Source: DATAJX01 sp964601735
GTDB lineage: Bacteria; Pseudomonadota; Alphaproteobacteria; UBA2136; UBA6156
Reading direction: 5' to 3'
Assembly (NCBI GenBank): GCA_964601735.1
Contig: CAZROO010000001.1
Coordinates: forward strand, 1-64,000
DNA length: 64,000 bases
Positions 1-7,974 of the stretch are shown in pieces. The number at the start of each line of letters is the position of its first letter. Position 1 is the stretch's first letter. The notes beneath the pieces are model-generated. The model saw only the letters and a program-made list of their open reading frames with translations. It ran no database searches and was not told the DNA's origin. Both the position numbers and the translations under genes were made by a program.

Positions 1-2051
1 TTTTGCAGCACCACGGGGGTACGGCTGATATTGTACCAGTCCACGTTGCTGGCCACCACGCCGGAAAGACCCGAACCGTCGCCAGTAAAGTGGCTGGCGG
101 AAATAGTACCGCTGCTGGAGATGCCACCGTTGGCAAAGGTCACGCCGTCGAATGTCTGGCTGCCCGACACATAGAAGTTGCCACCGACATGCAAGTCACC
201 GCTCACCCCGGCGTTCCCCAGTACCGAGGCAGTATTGACATTAATAGTGGTGACGGTGACGCTACCCGCGCTGTTGCTGATGTTGCTGATGCCCGCAGGC
301 ACACCGGTGATGTTGGTCCAGCTCACCGCGCTGGCATAAACGTTGGCCAGGCCCGAGCCGTCGCCGCTGAAGTGACTGGCGCTAATAGTGCCGCTGGAAG
401 AAACCCCGCCGTTGGCGAAGGTCACGCCATCGAACGTCTGGCTGCCGGATACATAGAGGTTGCCCTTCACATGCAGGTCGTTATCGACCGTGCCATTGCT
501 GACATAAATACTGCTGACGCTGACGCTGCCGGTGCTGTCGGAAATGTTTTGCAATACTGTAGGCACGCCCAGGATATTGCTCCAGCTCACATTACCGCCG
601 AAGGTGCCGGTCAGGCCCGAACCGTCACCGTAAAAACGGCTGGCGCTGACGGCGCCGGTGGCACTGACCCCGCCGTTGGCGAACAGTACGCCGTCAATGC
701 TCTGGCCACCGGATACATACAGTGTACCACCCACGTGCAGGTCGCCGCTGACCACCTCGTTGCCTTCTACCAGCGAGCCGCTGCTGTAAATGGTGGGAGC
801 AGTAATGTAGCCGCTGGCGGCCAGGTTGCCGGTGCCGATGGTACCGGCAACCACGGTGGTGAAGCTGGCACCTGCGGGCATATTGGCACCGATGATGACG
901 CCATCCATGTGATCGTCATTAACCCACTGTGTGCCGTTGTAATGAAGGATATTACGGTTGGCCAAACCGGAAAGCGAAACATCGGTCAACTCGGACAGCT
1001 TGGTGGAGGTGCTGACCACATTGGTGGAGGCCACGCACTTGAGCGCCGTGCCATCGTAAACTACCAGTTCGCCTGGCGCGCAGGCGGTAATCGCCTGACG
1101 GGCGAAATCCTGTACCGAGGAATCACGAGAGCTGCCGGCCACCCACTTGTTGCTGGTAGTGTTATAGATAAGCACCGTGCCGCTGGCCTTGGCCGCGACG
1201 TCAACATCACCCAAGTCAGAGAGATTAAGTGAACTTTGACCGGCGCCAGCCACATTGATACAGCTCAACAGCACATCGCCGCCGCTATTGACGGCGGTCA
1301 GCGCCTTGCCCGCACCACAGGCGGAAAGAATACTCCCGGAAATATCGGTACGGGCAAAATGCTGCACAAACGGGTCGGTCTCAGAGGTCACCCCCACGGC
1401 ATCCGGCGCGCAAACCAGGCGGGCGCCGGTCATGGTCAACTTCTGGCCCACGTTACAGTCGGTAATCGTCGCCTTGTCGTTGCGGGCAAAATCATAAACG
1501 AAGGGGTCGGCTTCGTTAAGCAGGCCCTTGTCGTCCACTTTACAGCTGAACGCGCCATTGGTGGTGGTCAGAACCTCGCCGCTGCCGCAACTGGGCAGCG
1601 CGTTCTTGGCCCAGCTTTGTACGGTGGGGTCGGTTTCGTTGGTCAGGAAGTTGGCGCTGGTACAGCCGAAGCCGTCACCGCTGACGTTGAGGATTTGCCC
1701 GGCACCACACTGCGGTAGGGCTTTTTTGGCCCAACCCTGTACGGTGGGGTCTGTTTCATTGCCGCAATCCCAGGCACCGTTGACCCAGCGCAGCTTGGCA
1801 CCGGTATCGGCGCAACTGGGAATATCGGCATAGGCATGGGACTTGATTTTGCCTACCTGGGTATTGAGCGCATCGACGTCTTTTTCGGTTTTGGTGAGGC
1901 GCGCATTGGTTTTAGCGTTTTCGATGCCGTGGCCGCCGCTTTGGGTGAAGAACTGCTCTTGCGCCGCCGCTGGCCAAACCGTCAGCGCGCACACCAGCGC
2001 AAGCCCAACCAGGGCGGCAAGACAGCGGGGGCGGCGCACGGCCATTTTCAT
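1..2051 (-). CDS. Large secreted repeat protein, tail-fibre/adhesin-like (3' end beyond window)
   Basis: Read on the minus strand from an ATG at 2051 there is an open frame of about 683 codons that leaves the window at base 1. It starts with a signal peptide (MKMAVRRP, a hydrophobic stretch, then WPAAAQ). Residues 50-320 hold a degenerate repeat built on ETDPTVQ-x-WAK / DPFVQ-x-FAR followed by a Cys-containing C-x-x-G segment. Residues 400 onward hold at least three copies of a roughly 75-residue repeat with the cores LYVSGSQTFDGVTFANGG and FSGDGSGL. This pattern is typical of surface fibres and phage-tail-like adhesins that often end in an S74 chaperone domain, but that end is not in view. 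A cell-surface role is inferred. Confidence 0.8.
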   Translation of the reverse strand, partial: MKMAVRRPRCLAALVGLALVCALTVWPAAAQEQFFTQSGGHGIENAKTNARLTKTEKDVDALNTQVGKIKSHAYADIPSCADTGAKLRWVNGAWDCGNETDPTVQGWAKKALPQCGAGQILNVSGDGFGCTSANFLTNETDPTVQSWAKNALPSCGSGEVLTTTNGAFSCKVDDKGLLNEADPFVYDFARNDKATITDCNVGQKLTMTGARLVCAPDAVGVTSETDPFVQHFARTDISGSILSACGAGKALTAVNSGGDVLLSCINVAGAGQSSLNLSDLGDVDVAAKASGTVLIYNTTSNKWVAGSSRDSSVQDFARQAITACAPGELVVYDGTALKCVASTNVVSTSTKLSELTDVSLSGLANRNILHYNGTQWVNDDHMDGVIIGANMPAGASFTTVVAGTIGTGNLAASGYITAPTIYSSGSLVEGNEVVSGDLHVGGTLYVSGGQSIDGVLFANGGVSATGAVSASRFYGDGSGLTGTFGGNVSWSNILGVPTVLQNISDSTGSVSVSSIYVSNGTVDNDLHVKGNLYVSGSQTFDGVTFANGGVSSSGTISASHFSGDGSGLANVYASAVSWTNITGVPAGISNISNSAGSVTVTTINVNTASVLGNAGVSGDLHVGGNFYVSGSQTFDGVTFANGGISSSGTISASHFTGDGSGLSGVVASNVDWYNISRTPVVLQ

Positions 2052-2194
2052 TTGTTCTTTTACAGGCCGTTTAGGGGCGGCTCTCTCGGGGAGTTTCAAC
2101 GAAAGCTCGGGCGAAAACCACCGGCCCGGCCCTAATCCGGCACAAAAAGCCACGCCTCGCTGCAAATGCATCACATGTGTTTTTAGAGTGTTTT

Positions 2195-2223
2195 TTGTAT
2201 GCGTTGCATACAATTTGTATACT
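2195..2223 (+). promoter_or_regulatory. wecB promoter with overlapping operator-like palindrome
   Basis: TTGTAT (2195-2200), a 17-nt spacer and TATACT (2218-2223) form a sigma70-like promoter 66 nt upstream of wecB. The -35 lies in an inverted repeat, TTGTATGC-GTT-GCATACAA (2195-2213), placed as a repressor site would be. The regulator is unknown. Confidence 0.5.
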
Positions 2224-2288
2224 GCTTAAACGGTGGTTTTATAGGCCACGGCGTTGCCAAGCGGAAGCATTCCGCGTAGAACCCCGCC

Positions 2289-3515
2289 ATGCTTAAAAAA
2301 GCCCAGAAATCCGTTGCGGCAGCCAGGCAAAAAGTTATGGTGGTAATGGGCACGCGGCCCGAGGCCATCAAGCTTGCCCCGCTGGTTCTGGCGTTGCGGA
2401 ACGACCCGCGTTACGAGCTGGTCACAGTGTCGAGCGGCCAGCACCGCGACATGATCGTACCGATTTTGGACTGGTTCGACCTCGCCCCCGACCACACGCT
2501 GGACGTCATGACAGCGGGCCAGCCGCTGGCACACCTTTCCGGCAAGCTGCTGCACGGCCTGCACGGCCTGATGGAAGCCGAAATGCCCGACCTGGTGATG
2601 GTGCAGGGCGACACCACCACAGCTTTTATGGCTGCGCTCAATGCCTACTACGCTTACGATTTTTACGTCCGCAACGAAAAGGGCAGCCGCCAGATGGTGC
2701 AGATCGCGCACGTCGAGGCAGGCCTGCGCACCTACAACAATCACGCGCCGTTCCCGGAGGAAATCAACCGCCGCCTCATCGGCCATCTGGCCAGCTGGCA
2801 TTTTGCCCCCACCGCCACCGCCGCGCAGGCGCTGTTTAAAGAGGGCATCTACAAAAACGTCTTCATCACCGGCAACACGGTCATCGACGCCTTGCAGGAG
2901 ACCGTGGCGCAGCTTGAAAAAAAACCGCGCCCGCTGCCGGCGGCCTTAACCACCGCGTTCAAACCCGGGCAAAAGCTCGTGCTCATTACCGGCCACCGCC
3001 GCGAGAATTACGGTGAGGGCTTCCAGCATATCTGCCAAGCCATCGAAACCCTCGCCAAACGCTACCCGGACGTTGCGTTCTACTACCCGGTGCACCTCAA
3101 CCAGCATGTGCAGAAGCCGGTACGTGCCTTACTCGGCGGGCTCAAAAACGTGATTCTCGACCAGCCGCTGCCGTATGAGGATTTCATCAACGTGATGCAA
3201 CACGCCCACCTGCTGCTGAGCGACAGCGGCGGCCTGCAGGAAGAAGGCCCTGCCCTGGGCAAGCCGGTGTTAGTGATGCGTGAAGTGACCGAACGGCCCG
3301 AGGGCGTGATGGCGGGCACTGCGCGGCTGGTCGGCACCACGGCGGCCAACATCATCGCCAATGTCTCCAGCCTGCTGGAAGATGAGAGCACTTACACATT
3401 AATGGCCCGCGCGGTAAACCCTTACGGCGACGGCAAGGCCACGCAGCGGATTCTGAACCTGCTCCACGGCGACAACCCCGCCCACAATACCTTCACCCCC
3501 CGCCGCTCGGCTTAA
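2289..3515 (+). CDS. wecB: UDP-N-acetylglucosamine 2-epimerase (non-hydrolysing)
   Basis: This 408-residue protein should interconvert UDP-GlcNAc and UDP-ManNAc in the cytoplasm, supplying ManNAc-type sugars for surface polysaccharide. It shows the family signatures: MGTRPEAIKLAP near residue 20, GDTTT near 108, HVEAGLRT followed by PFPEEINR near 140-160, and SDSGGLQEE near 310. Between the GDTTT and HVEAGLR motifs there is an extra segment (YAYDFYVRNEKGS) longer than I expect for the family. It stands alone, without neighbouring sugar genes. Its stop codon overlaps that of the convergent fibre pseudogene, so the two transcripts run into each other. Confidence 0.93.
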   Translation: MLKKAQKSVAAARQKVMVVMGTRPEAIKLAPLVLALRNDPRYELVTVSSGQHRDMIVPILDWFDLAPDHTLDVMTAGQPLAHLSGKLLHGLHGLMEAEMPDLVMVQGDTTTAFMAALNAYYAYDFYVRNEKGSRQMVQIAHVEAGLRTYNNHAPFPEEINRRLIGHLASWHFAPTATAAQALFKEGIYKNVFITGNTVIDALQETVAQLEKKPRPLPAALTTAFKPGQKLVLITGHRRENYGEGFQHICQAIETLAKRYPDVAFYYPVHLNQHVQKPVRALLGGLKNVILDQPLPYEDFINVMQHAHLLLSDSGGLQEEGPALGKPVLVMREVTERPEGVMAGTARLVGTTAANIIANVSSLLEDESTYTLMARAVNPYGDGKATQRILNLLHGDNPAHNTFTPRRSA

Positions 3516-4296
3516 TGCCGGCAGCCCTCCAGCTTTTCCAGCCGGGCACGCAGGTCGTCGTTGTCGGCTTTCAATTCCTGTACGGCCTTCACCAGTGGCG
3601 CCACTAGCAGTTCATACTGAGCGACATCGGGTTTTGCACATTCTCGGTCTTGCCGTCGACCAGGGTGATGGTGGCAGAGCTACCCTTATCTGCCAAAACC
3701 AGGTTTGGAAAAACAGCCTTCACGTCCTGAGCAATGAATCCGATTTGCTCGCCTTCCTTCCGGTCACGCCTCGCGTCGCGCCAGTGGTAGGTAGGTGACA
3801 GGGCGAAGTTTTTCAATCGCCGCCAAACCCTGGTTATCAGACAAAGGCTGGATGCGCTCTTTCAGCCTGGCATCAGAACTCGCGTTCCACGCAGCCCCAC
3901 CCCCACAGCTACCCGTTGGGCAATAAACGCCATAATTCGCATAGCCTATAGCGCCAACGCTACCTGTATTCGTGTTGATGCCATAGACACCCACGCCGCC
4001 GCTATTGCTATTAGTACCCAAATTGTATATGAGTTGGCTGTCGAGGCGGCATATATCGCCTTGCCACTCGTAGTCTGCACTTCAAGTTTACCGTTTGTCG
4101 TGGTGGCAGTTCCAATTCCCACCTTGCCGCTGGCATAAAGCGACGTCACGCTGGCCTGGTTGGTGGTGACCGAAATCCCCGATGTGTAAATCAACCCATC
4201 CGCGCTGGTCGAAATAAGCGACGCCCCAAGCATCTGAGCACCCGCCACCGCCGGTAAAAAACTTAAAACCGCTATCCACAAAGTCCGCACGTTCAT
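3512..4296 (-). pseudogene. Frameshifted fibre protein with peptidase S74 (intramolecular chaperone) domain
   Basis: The minus strand from ATG 4296 (preceded by GGAAAGGG) encodes a signal peptide, MNVRTLWIAVLSFLPAVAGA, and fibre-like sequence. The frame then changes three times: at an A/T run near 4020-4022, at a tandem GTAG duplication at 3787-3794, and at a homopolymer near 3629-3636. Joining the frames restores an S74 domain: SSDARLKERI, LAAIEKLRPVTY-HWRD, IGFIAQDV, and a final coiled coil VQELKADNDDLRARLEKLEG ending at 3512. S74 domains trimerise fibres and then cleave themselves off. Removing the 4-nt duplication exactly restores VTYHW. Either a decayed gene or clustered sequence errors; neighbouring genes are intact, which favours decay. 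Confidence 0.8.
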
Positions 4297-4334
4297 ACCC
4301 TTTCCACGCAAAAGGGCTACCCAAAAATCGAGTA

Positions 4335-4410
4335 GCCGGGTGTTTACAACCGTCATAGAACGGCGCGATGCCTTTGGGCTTACGCCTTGGACAGAACACC
4401 GCCACCCGGC
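4335..4410 (-). ncRNA. C4-type antisense RNA (phage P1/P7 c4-like leader)
   Basis: On the minus strand a 76-nt element is closed by a perfect 8-bp stem, GCCGGGTG with CACCCGGC, enclosing the small stems GGC-GTAA-GCC and CCGT-TCTATG-ACGG: a three-way junction. Its size, layout and the internal string AAGGCGTAAGCCCAAAGG match my recollection of the C4 antisense RNA family, which in phages P1 and P7 represses the downstream ant gene by pairing with its leader. Here CCCAAA in the RNA is complementary to TTTGGG just downstream, between the RNA and the fibre start at 4296. Family assignment is from memory and needs a covariance-model search. Confidence 0.65.
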
Positions 4411-4583
4411 CATAGGGACCGAGTGTTTGTGTGTTCCATACACAAACAGCACCTTTCTGGCGGTGCCCTGCCATCTATGAGGGGCTGTAAATCCCCACTG
4501 CGGTCATTGCATCCCCAGCCTAAGACCATCTCCGGCGGCCCGCAAGCCCCCCGCGCCCACCCAACCGGCAGGGGAAATAGCTT

Positions 4584-5501
4584 TTACGGAATGGTCAGGC
4601 CGCTGGACGGGCCTGTGAACCCTTCGCTGTCAAAAGCCGCCACCGGCGCTTTTTTGGCCCGCAGCACGATGATGGTGATGCGGCCGTTTTTGGGGTCTTG
4701 CGGCACGTCTTTCACCAGCGGCTCCTGCGCGGCAAAGCCGGATACGCGGGCAATGCGCTTTTCCGGAATGCCTTCCTTCGTCAGCACCCGGCGCGCAACC
4801 TGGGCGCGGTCGGCCGAGAGTTCCCAGTTGCCATAATCAGGGTTGGTATTGCCGGTATTGTAGGCTTTGTAGGGCACACCGTCGGTATGGCCACCCACCG
4901 CCAGGCCGTTGGGCAGCTTTTGCAACACGCTCGCCACCACCGCCAGCAATTGATGGGTATAGTCGTACATCGTGGCACCGCCGGGGTTGAATAAGGGCCG
5001 ATCGGCGGAATCAACCAGTTGGATGCGTAAGCCTTCGGGCGTTACTTCCACCACCAGGTTTTTCAGCATCATCTGCAGGTCGGGCACATTCATCACCGCC
5101 TGTTTCACCTGTTGGGCAATTTGCTGGAACAAGGCGTCTTCGCCGCTTTGCGCCGAGAGGTTTTCCTGTTCCTGTTGTTCCTGCTTGATATCCGGCTGGG
5201 GCAGTGCGGCATGCTGTTCTGCTTCCACCGTGCTTTTGCCGCCCATGATGCCGTTACCGCCGCCGTATTCGGTAGAGTTGTTGGGCGGGTTGAAGTAGTG
5301 CGCAATGCCGGCCTTTTGCACCGGGTTGGTGGTGGAGAGCAGCCACAGCAATAAAAAGAATGCCATCATGGCGGTCACGAAGTCGGCATACGCCACCTTC
5401 CAGGCACCGCCGTGGTGCGGGTGCTCGTCGCCGCCCTTTTTCTTTTTGACGATGACGACTGCCGGGCCGGCGGCGTTGGAGGTGGAGCCTTCTTCGGCCA
5501 T
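4584..5501 (-). CDS. motB: Flagellar motor stator protein MotB
   Basis: A 305-residue inner-membrane protein that with MotA forms the proton-driven stator. After a basic cytoplasmic N-terminus (VIVKKKKGG) the sequence WKVAYADFVTAMMAFFLLLWLL forms the single membrane helix; Asp40 is the expected proton-binding residue. A Gln/Glu-rich linker follows, then an OmpA/MotB peptidoglycan-binding domain from about residue 150 (VGGHTDGVP near 203, NWELSADRAQ, NGRITIIV). The start lies 2 nt after the motA stop, indicating one operon with translational coupling. No other flagellar genes are present in the window. Confidence 0.95.
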   Translation of the reverse strand: MAEEGSTSNAAGPAVVIVKKKKGGDEHPHHGGAWKVAYADFVTAMMAFFLLLWLLSTTNPVQKAGIAHYFNPPNNSTEYGGGNGIMGGKSTVEAEQHAALPQPDIKQEQQEQENLSAQSGEDALFQQIAQQVKQAVMNVPDLQMMLKNLVVEVTPEGLRIQLVDSADRPLFNPGGATMYDYTHQLLAVVASVLQKLPNGLAVGGHTDGVPYKAYNTGNTNPDYGNWELSADRAQVARRVLTKEGIPEKRIARVSGFAAQEPLVKDVPQDPKNGRITIIVLRAKKAPVAAFDSEGFTGPSSGLTIP

Positions 5502-5503
5502 CG

Positions 5504-6370
5504 CTACTTGGCTACCTTGATTTCGTTGAGGAACTGCTCAAGCTCCTGGAAATTCGGGCGTACGTCGTTGGGAATGTGTTTGCGGGTGAATTCGGCCAAT
5601 ATCTGCGGTGACACCTGCCGCGCGAAGTTGAGAATGCAGATTTTGGCACAGTTATAGAATGCGGCTTCAGACGCAAAGGCAGCCTCGAGGTTCTTGCCCA
5701 TCGGGCCGACAAACCCGTAGGAGAGCAATACGCCGCAGAACGTTCCCACCAACGCCGCACCGATGAGGTGCCCCAGAATCTCCGGTGGCTCGGTGATGCT
5801 ACCCATGGTGTGAATCACCCCCAGCACAGCGGCCACGATACCCAGCGCAGGCATACCGTCGGCCATGTTAATCAGCACGTTGGAAATCGCGTGGCGCTCC
5901 TTGTGGTGGATGACCAAATCGTCATCCATCAGTTCTTCCAGCTGGTTGGGCAGGCCGCTGCCCATCACAATCAGCCGCAGGTTGTCGCAAATGAAGGTTT
6001 CGACATGGTGGTCGTTGCTAAGCGACGTATATTTATGGAACAACTCGCTCTCGTGCGGGTTGTCGATGTGTTTTTCGATTTCCTTCACACCCTTGGTACG
6101 CATCAGCTTGGTCAGTTCAAAGAAAAAGCCGATGAGGTCCATGTACGGCTGCTTTTTGCTGTAGGGCAGGCCAGTGACCAGCGTTTTGAGATTGGCACCA
6201 AACCCCTTAAGCACGGTCATGGGACTGCCGATGACGGTCCCGCCCACCGCGGCACCAACGATAATCAGGAATTCCAGCGGCTGCCACAACACCGCCAGGT
6301 GACCGTTATTAAGCGCATAACCGCCAATAACGCTGAAGAGCACGACCACAAAGCCGACAAGGAACAACAC
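5504..6370 (-). CDS. motA: Flagellar motor stator protein MotA
   Basis: The 288-residue partner of MotB, with four predicted membrane helices: two near the N-terminus (LFLVGFVVVLFSVIGGYAL; LEFLIIVGAAVGGTVIG) and two near the C-terminus (ALGIVAAVLGVIHTMG; LIGAALVGTFCGVLLSYGFVGPMG). The cytoplasmic loop between them is charged (LMRTKGVKEIEKHI) and would contact the FliG rotor. Pro residues next to helices 3 and 4 match the family. The reading frame begins with GTG at 6370, the only start that keeps the first helix. Confidence 0.95.
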   Translation of the reverse strand: MLFLVGFVVVLFSVIGGYALNNGHLAVLWQPLEFLIIVGAAVGGTVIGSPMTVLKGFGANLKTLVTGLPYSKKQPYMDLIGFFFELTKLMRTKGVKEIEKHIDNPHESELFHKYTSLSNDHHVETFICDNLRLIVMGSGLPNQLEELMDDDLVIHHKERHAISNVLINMADGMPALGIVAAVLGVIHTMGSITEPPEILGHLIGAALVGTFCGVLLSYGFVGPMGKNLEAAFASEAAFYNCAKICILNFARQVSPQILAEFTRKHIPNDVRPNFQELEQFLNEIKVAK

Positions 6371-6497
6371 GACTCTAGGCGCCTGATTTTATTGTTTTTA
6401 AAGGCATGCCGTACCCTACCCGGCAAAAAACCGCGCCGCCAGTTGGCGGCACGAGTTCTTTTATACCCCTGTGGCCAAACCGGGCCCGCAAAGGATT

Positions 6498-7181
6498 TTA
6501 GGAGTTGTTCTGGTACTGCGGCGGCGTGAATTTGAACACTTTCGGGTCAAGCGAAACGCCGGTCTGGATGTTGGACAAGCTTACCTGCGTCGCGCTGCCC
6601 ACGCCGTCGATGACCAGAATGCCGATAAGCTGCGGCTTGGCGGCGACATTGAAATTCAGCGTAATCGACTTGAGCTGGTTGTCGGCCCTAACCGGGCTGA
6701 GCGTAATGTCCAGTTGGTTGCCCTGTTGGTTGAGGTGCGTCACCTTGAAGCCGAGTTTGTTCAGGCGCACCTCGCGCGCGCCGATGATCTTGCCGATGCC
6801 GCCCTGGATGGGCAATTGCGTCACCTGGCCGCCCTCATCGTCCACGTAATACACGCTGGTGCCGGTGCCGATAATGCGCTGCTTGTGCGGCGTCTGGTAA
6901 TTCCACACGAACTGGCCGGGCTTCTTCACCAGCAGCGTGCCTTCAAAGCTCCACTGGTCGTTGCTGCTGTGCTGGCTGAACCACGCGCTCATGGTGGTGA
7001 AGGCATTGAAGTAATCCTCCACCAGCTTGCCCGCCTGCGCCATGCTGTAGCTGGTGGTGGGGGCCTTGGCTTCGGTGACAGCAGCACTCCGCACCGGCGC
7101 CACGCCGCTGGCTTCGGCGTGCGTTACGGCGGGTGCTATCGCGCTGGTCATCATCAGGCCCATCAGGTAGTAAGTACGCAT
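6498..7181 (-). CDS. lolA: Outer-membrane lipoprotein carrier LolA-like periplasmic protein
   Basis: A 227-residue secreted protein starting at ATG 7181, with a signal peptide (LMGLMMTSAIAPAVTHA). The mature part follows the LolA fold pattern: AGKLVEDYFNAFTTMSAWFSQ, GTLLVKKPGQFVWNYQTPHKQRIIGTG, YYVDDEGGQVTQLPI and SLDPKVFKFTPPQ at the C-terminus. LolA shuttles lipoproteins across the periplasm to the outer membrane. A longer open frame extends upstream to 7436, but the signal peptide and the GAGGAGAAG-like ribosome site upstream support 7181. In many alphaproteobacteria lolA follows ftsK; here an esterase gene lies between them on the other strand. Confidence 0.85.
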   Translation of the reverse strand: MRTYYLMGLMMTSAIAPAVTHAEASGVAPVRSAAVTEAKAPTTSYSMAQAGKLVEDYFNAFTTMSAWFSQHSSNDQWSFEGTLLVKKPGQFVWNYQTPHKQRIIGTGTSVYYVDDEGGQVTQLPIQGGIGKIIGAREVRLNKLGFKVTHLNQQGNQLDITLSPVRADNQLKSITLNFNVAAKPQLIGILVIDGVGSATQVSLSNIQTGVSLDPKVFKFTPPQYQNNS

Positions 7182-7836
7182 GAATTCTTCTCCTCTTTCC
7201 GGCCCGGCGGATGTGCCCGCCAATGCCCGATATGCTCTGGTGTGTTTACACGGTTTCGGCGATGTCGGCCAGAGCTGGCTCGACCTGCTCAGCTTGATGA
7301 AAGCTGGCTTGCCCGAAACGCTTTCGGCCAGGCTGGCGCTGTTTTGCCCCAACGCGCCGGACGTAACGCCGTTTGGCGAAGGACGCCAATGGTTCAGCGA
7401 TAATAACTGGACCTTCCGCGATCCGCCGGGGCTCAAGCGCGCCGCCCAACGGCTCGACGACTATCTCACGCAAACCGTGAGCGGCGAACATCAAATTGGG
7501 CGCAACCGGATAATCCTCATGGGATTTTCACAAGGCGGCATGACAACTTTACACACCGTGCCACGCCTCAACCCACCAGTAGCTGGGCACATCGTACTGG
7601 CGGGTAAATTGATGGACACTGCCAGGCCCGACCCGCTGGCCCTCACACCCACATTATTGCTGCACGGCCAGGACGACGACGTACTGCCCGCCGACGCCAC
7701 GCTCGCTACCGAAAGCACTTTCCGCGATTGGGGCATCTCCACCGAAACGCACATCATCCCAGGCCTCGGTCACGGCGCCAGCGCACAGGCGCTGGCCTAC
7801 ATCGCCACGTTCATCCAAGAGATATTTAAATCATAA
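7180..7836 (+). CDS. Alpha/beta-hydrolase, carboxylesterase/phospholipase family
   Basis: A 218-residue cytoplasmic serine hydrolase. LVCLHGFGDVGQSW carries the oxyanion region, GFSQGGM (about 114-120) holds the nucleophilic Ser, HGQDDDVLP the acid and GLGHGAS the His, matching the phospholipase/carboxylesterase family (EstB, human APT1). The substrate cannot be told. The annotated ATG at 7180 overlaps the lolA start on the opposite strand by two bases, so the real start may be a GTG a few codons downstream, before ARYALVCLHG. Confidence 0.85.
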   Translation: MNSSPLSGPADVPANARYALVCLHGFGDVGQSWLDLLSLMKAGLPETLSARLALFCPNAPDVTPFGEGRQWFSDNNWTFRDPPGLKRAAQRLDDYLTQTVSGEHQIGRNRIILMGFSQGGMTTLHTVPRLNPPVAGHIVLAGKLMDTARPDPLALTPTLLLHGQDDDVLPADATLATESTFRDWGISTETHIIPGLGHGASAQALAYIATFIQEIFKS

Positions 7837-7849
7837 ACAAAGAACTCTG

Positions 7850-7974
7850 AAAAATTCGCTGCACCGCAGTGATTTTTCATTTTCTCCGACGCCCGAGCAC
7901 CGCAGAGTACACTTTAGTACGTGAGGAGCGCAGGGCTAGGAAAAATGAAAAAGCGCCCGGCGCAGTAGAATTTT
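7850..7974. repeat. Long imperfect inverted repeat between convergent genes
   Basis: The ends AAAATTCGCTGCACCG (left) and the reverse complement of the right end, AAAATTCTACTGCGCCG, match closely, and both arms continue with a TTTTTCATTTT segment. A hairpin of about 40 imperfect pairs can form. It fills the gap between the convergent esterase and ftsK genes and probably works as a bidirectional terminator. Confidence 0.55.

Noticed and set aside
3..1232. 409-codon plus-strand frame rich in Ala, Gly, His and Val
   Set aside because: It is the antisense of the repeat-bearing fibre gene; the minus-strand frame has a signal peptide and clear repeats, and this one has no recognisable domain.
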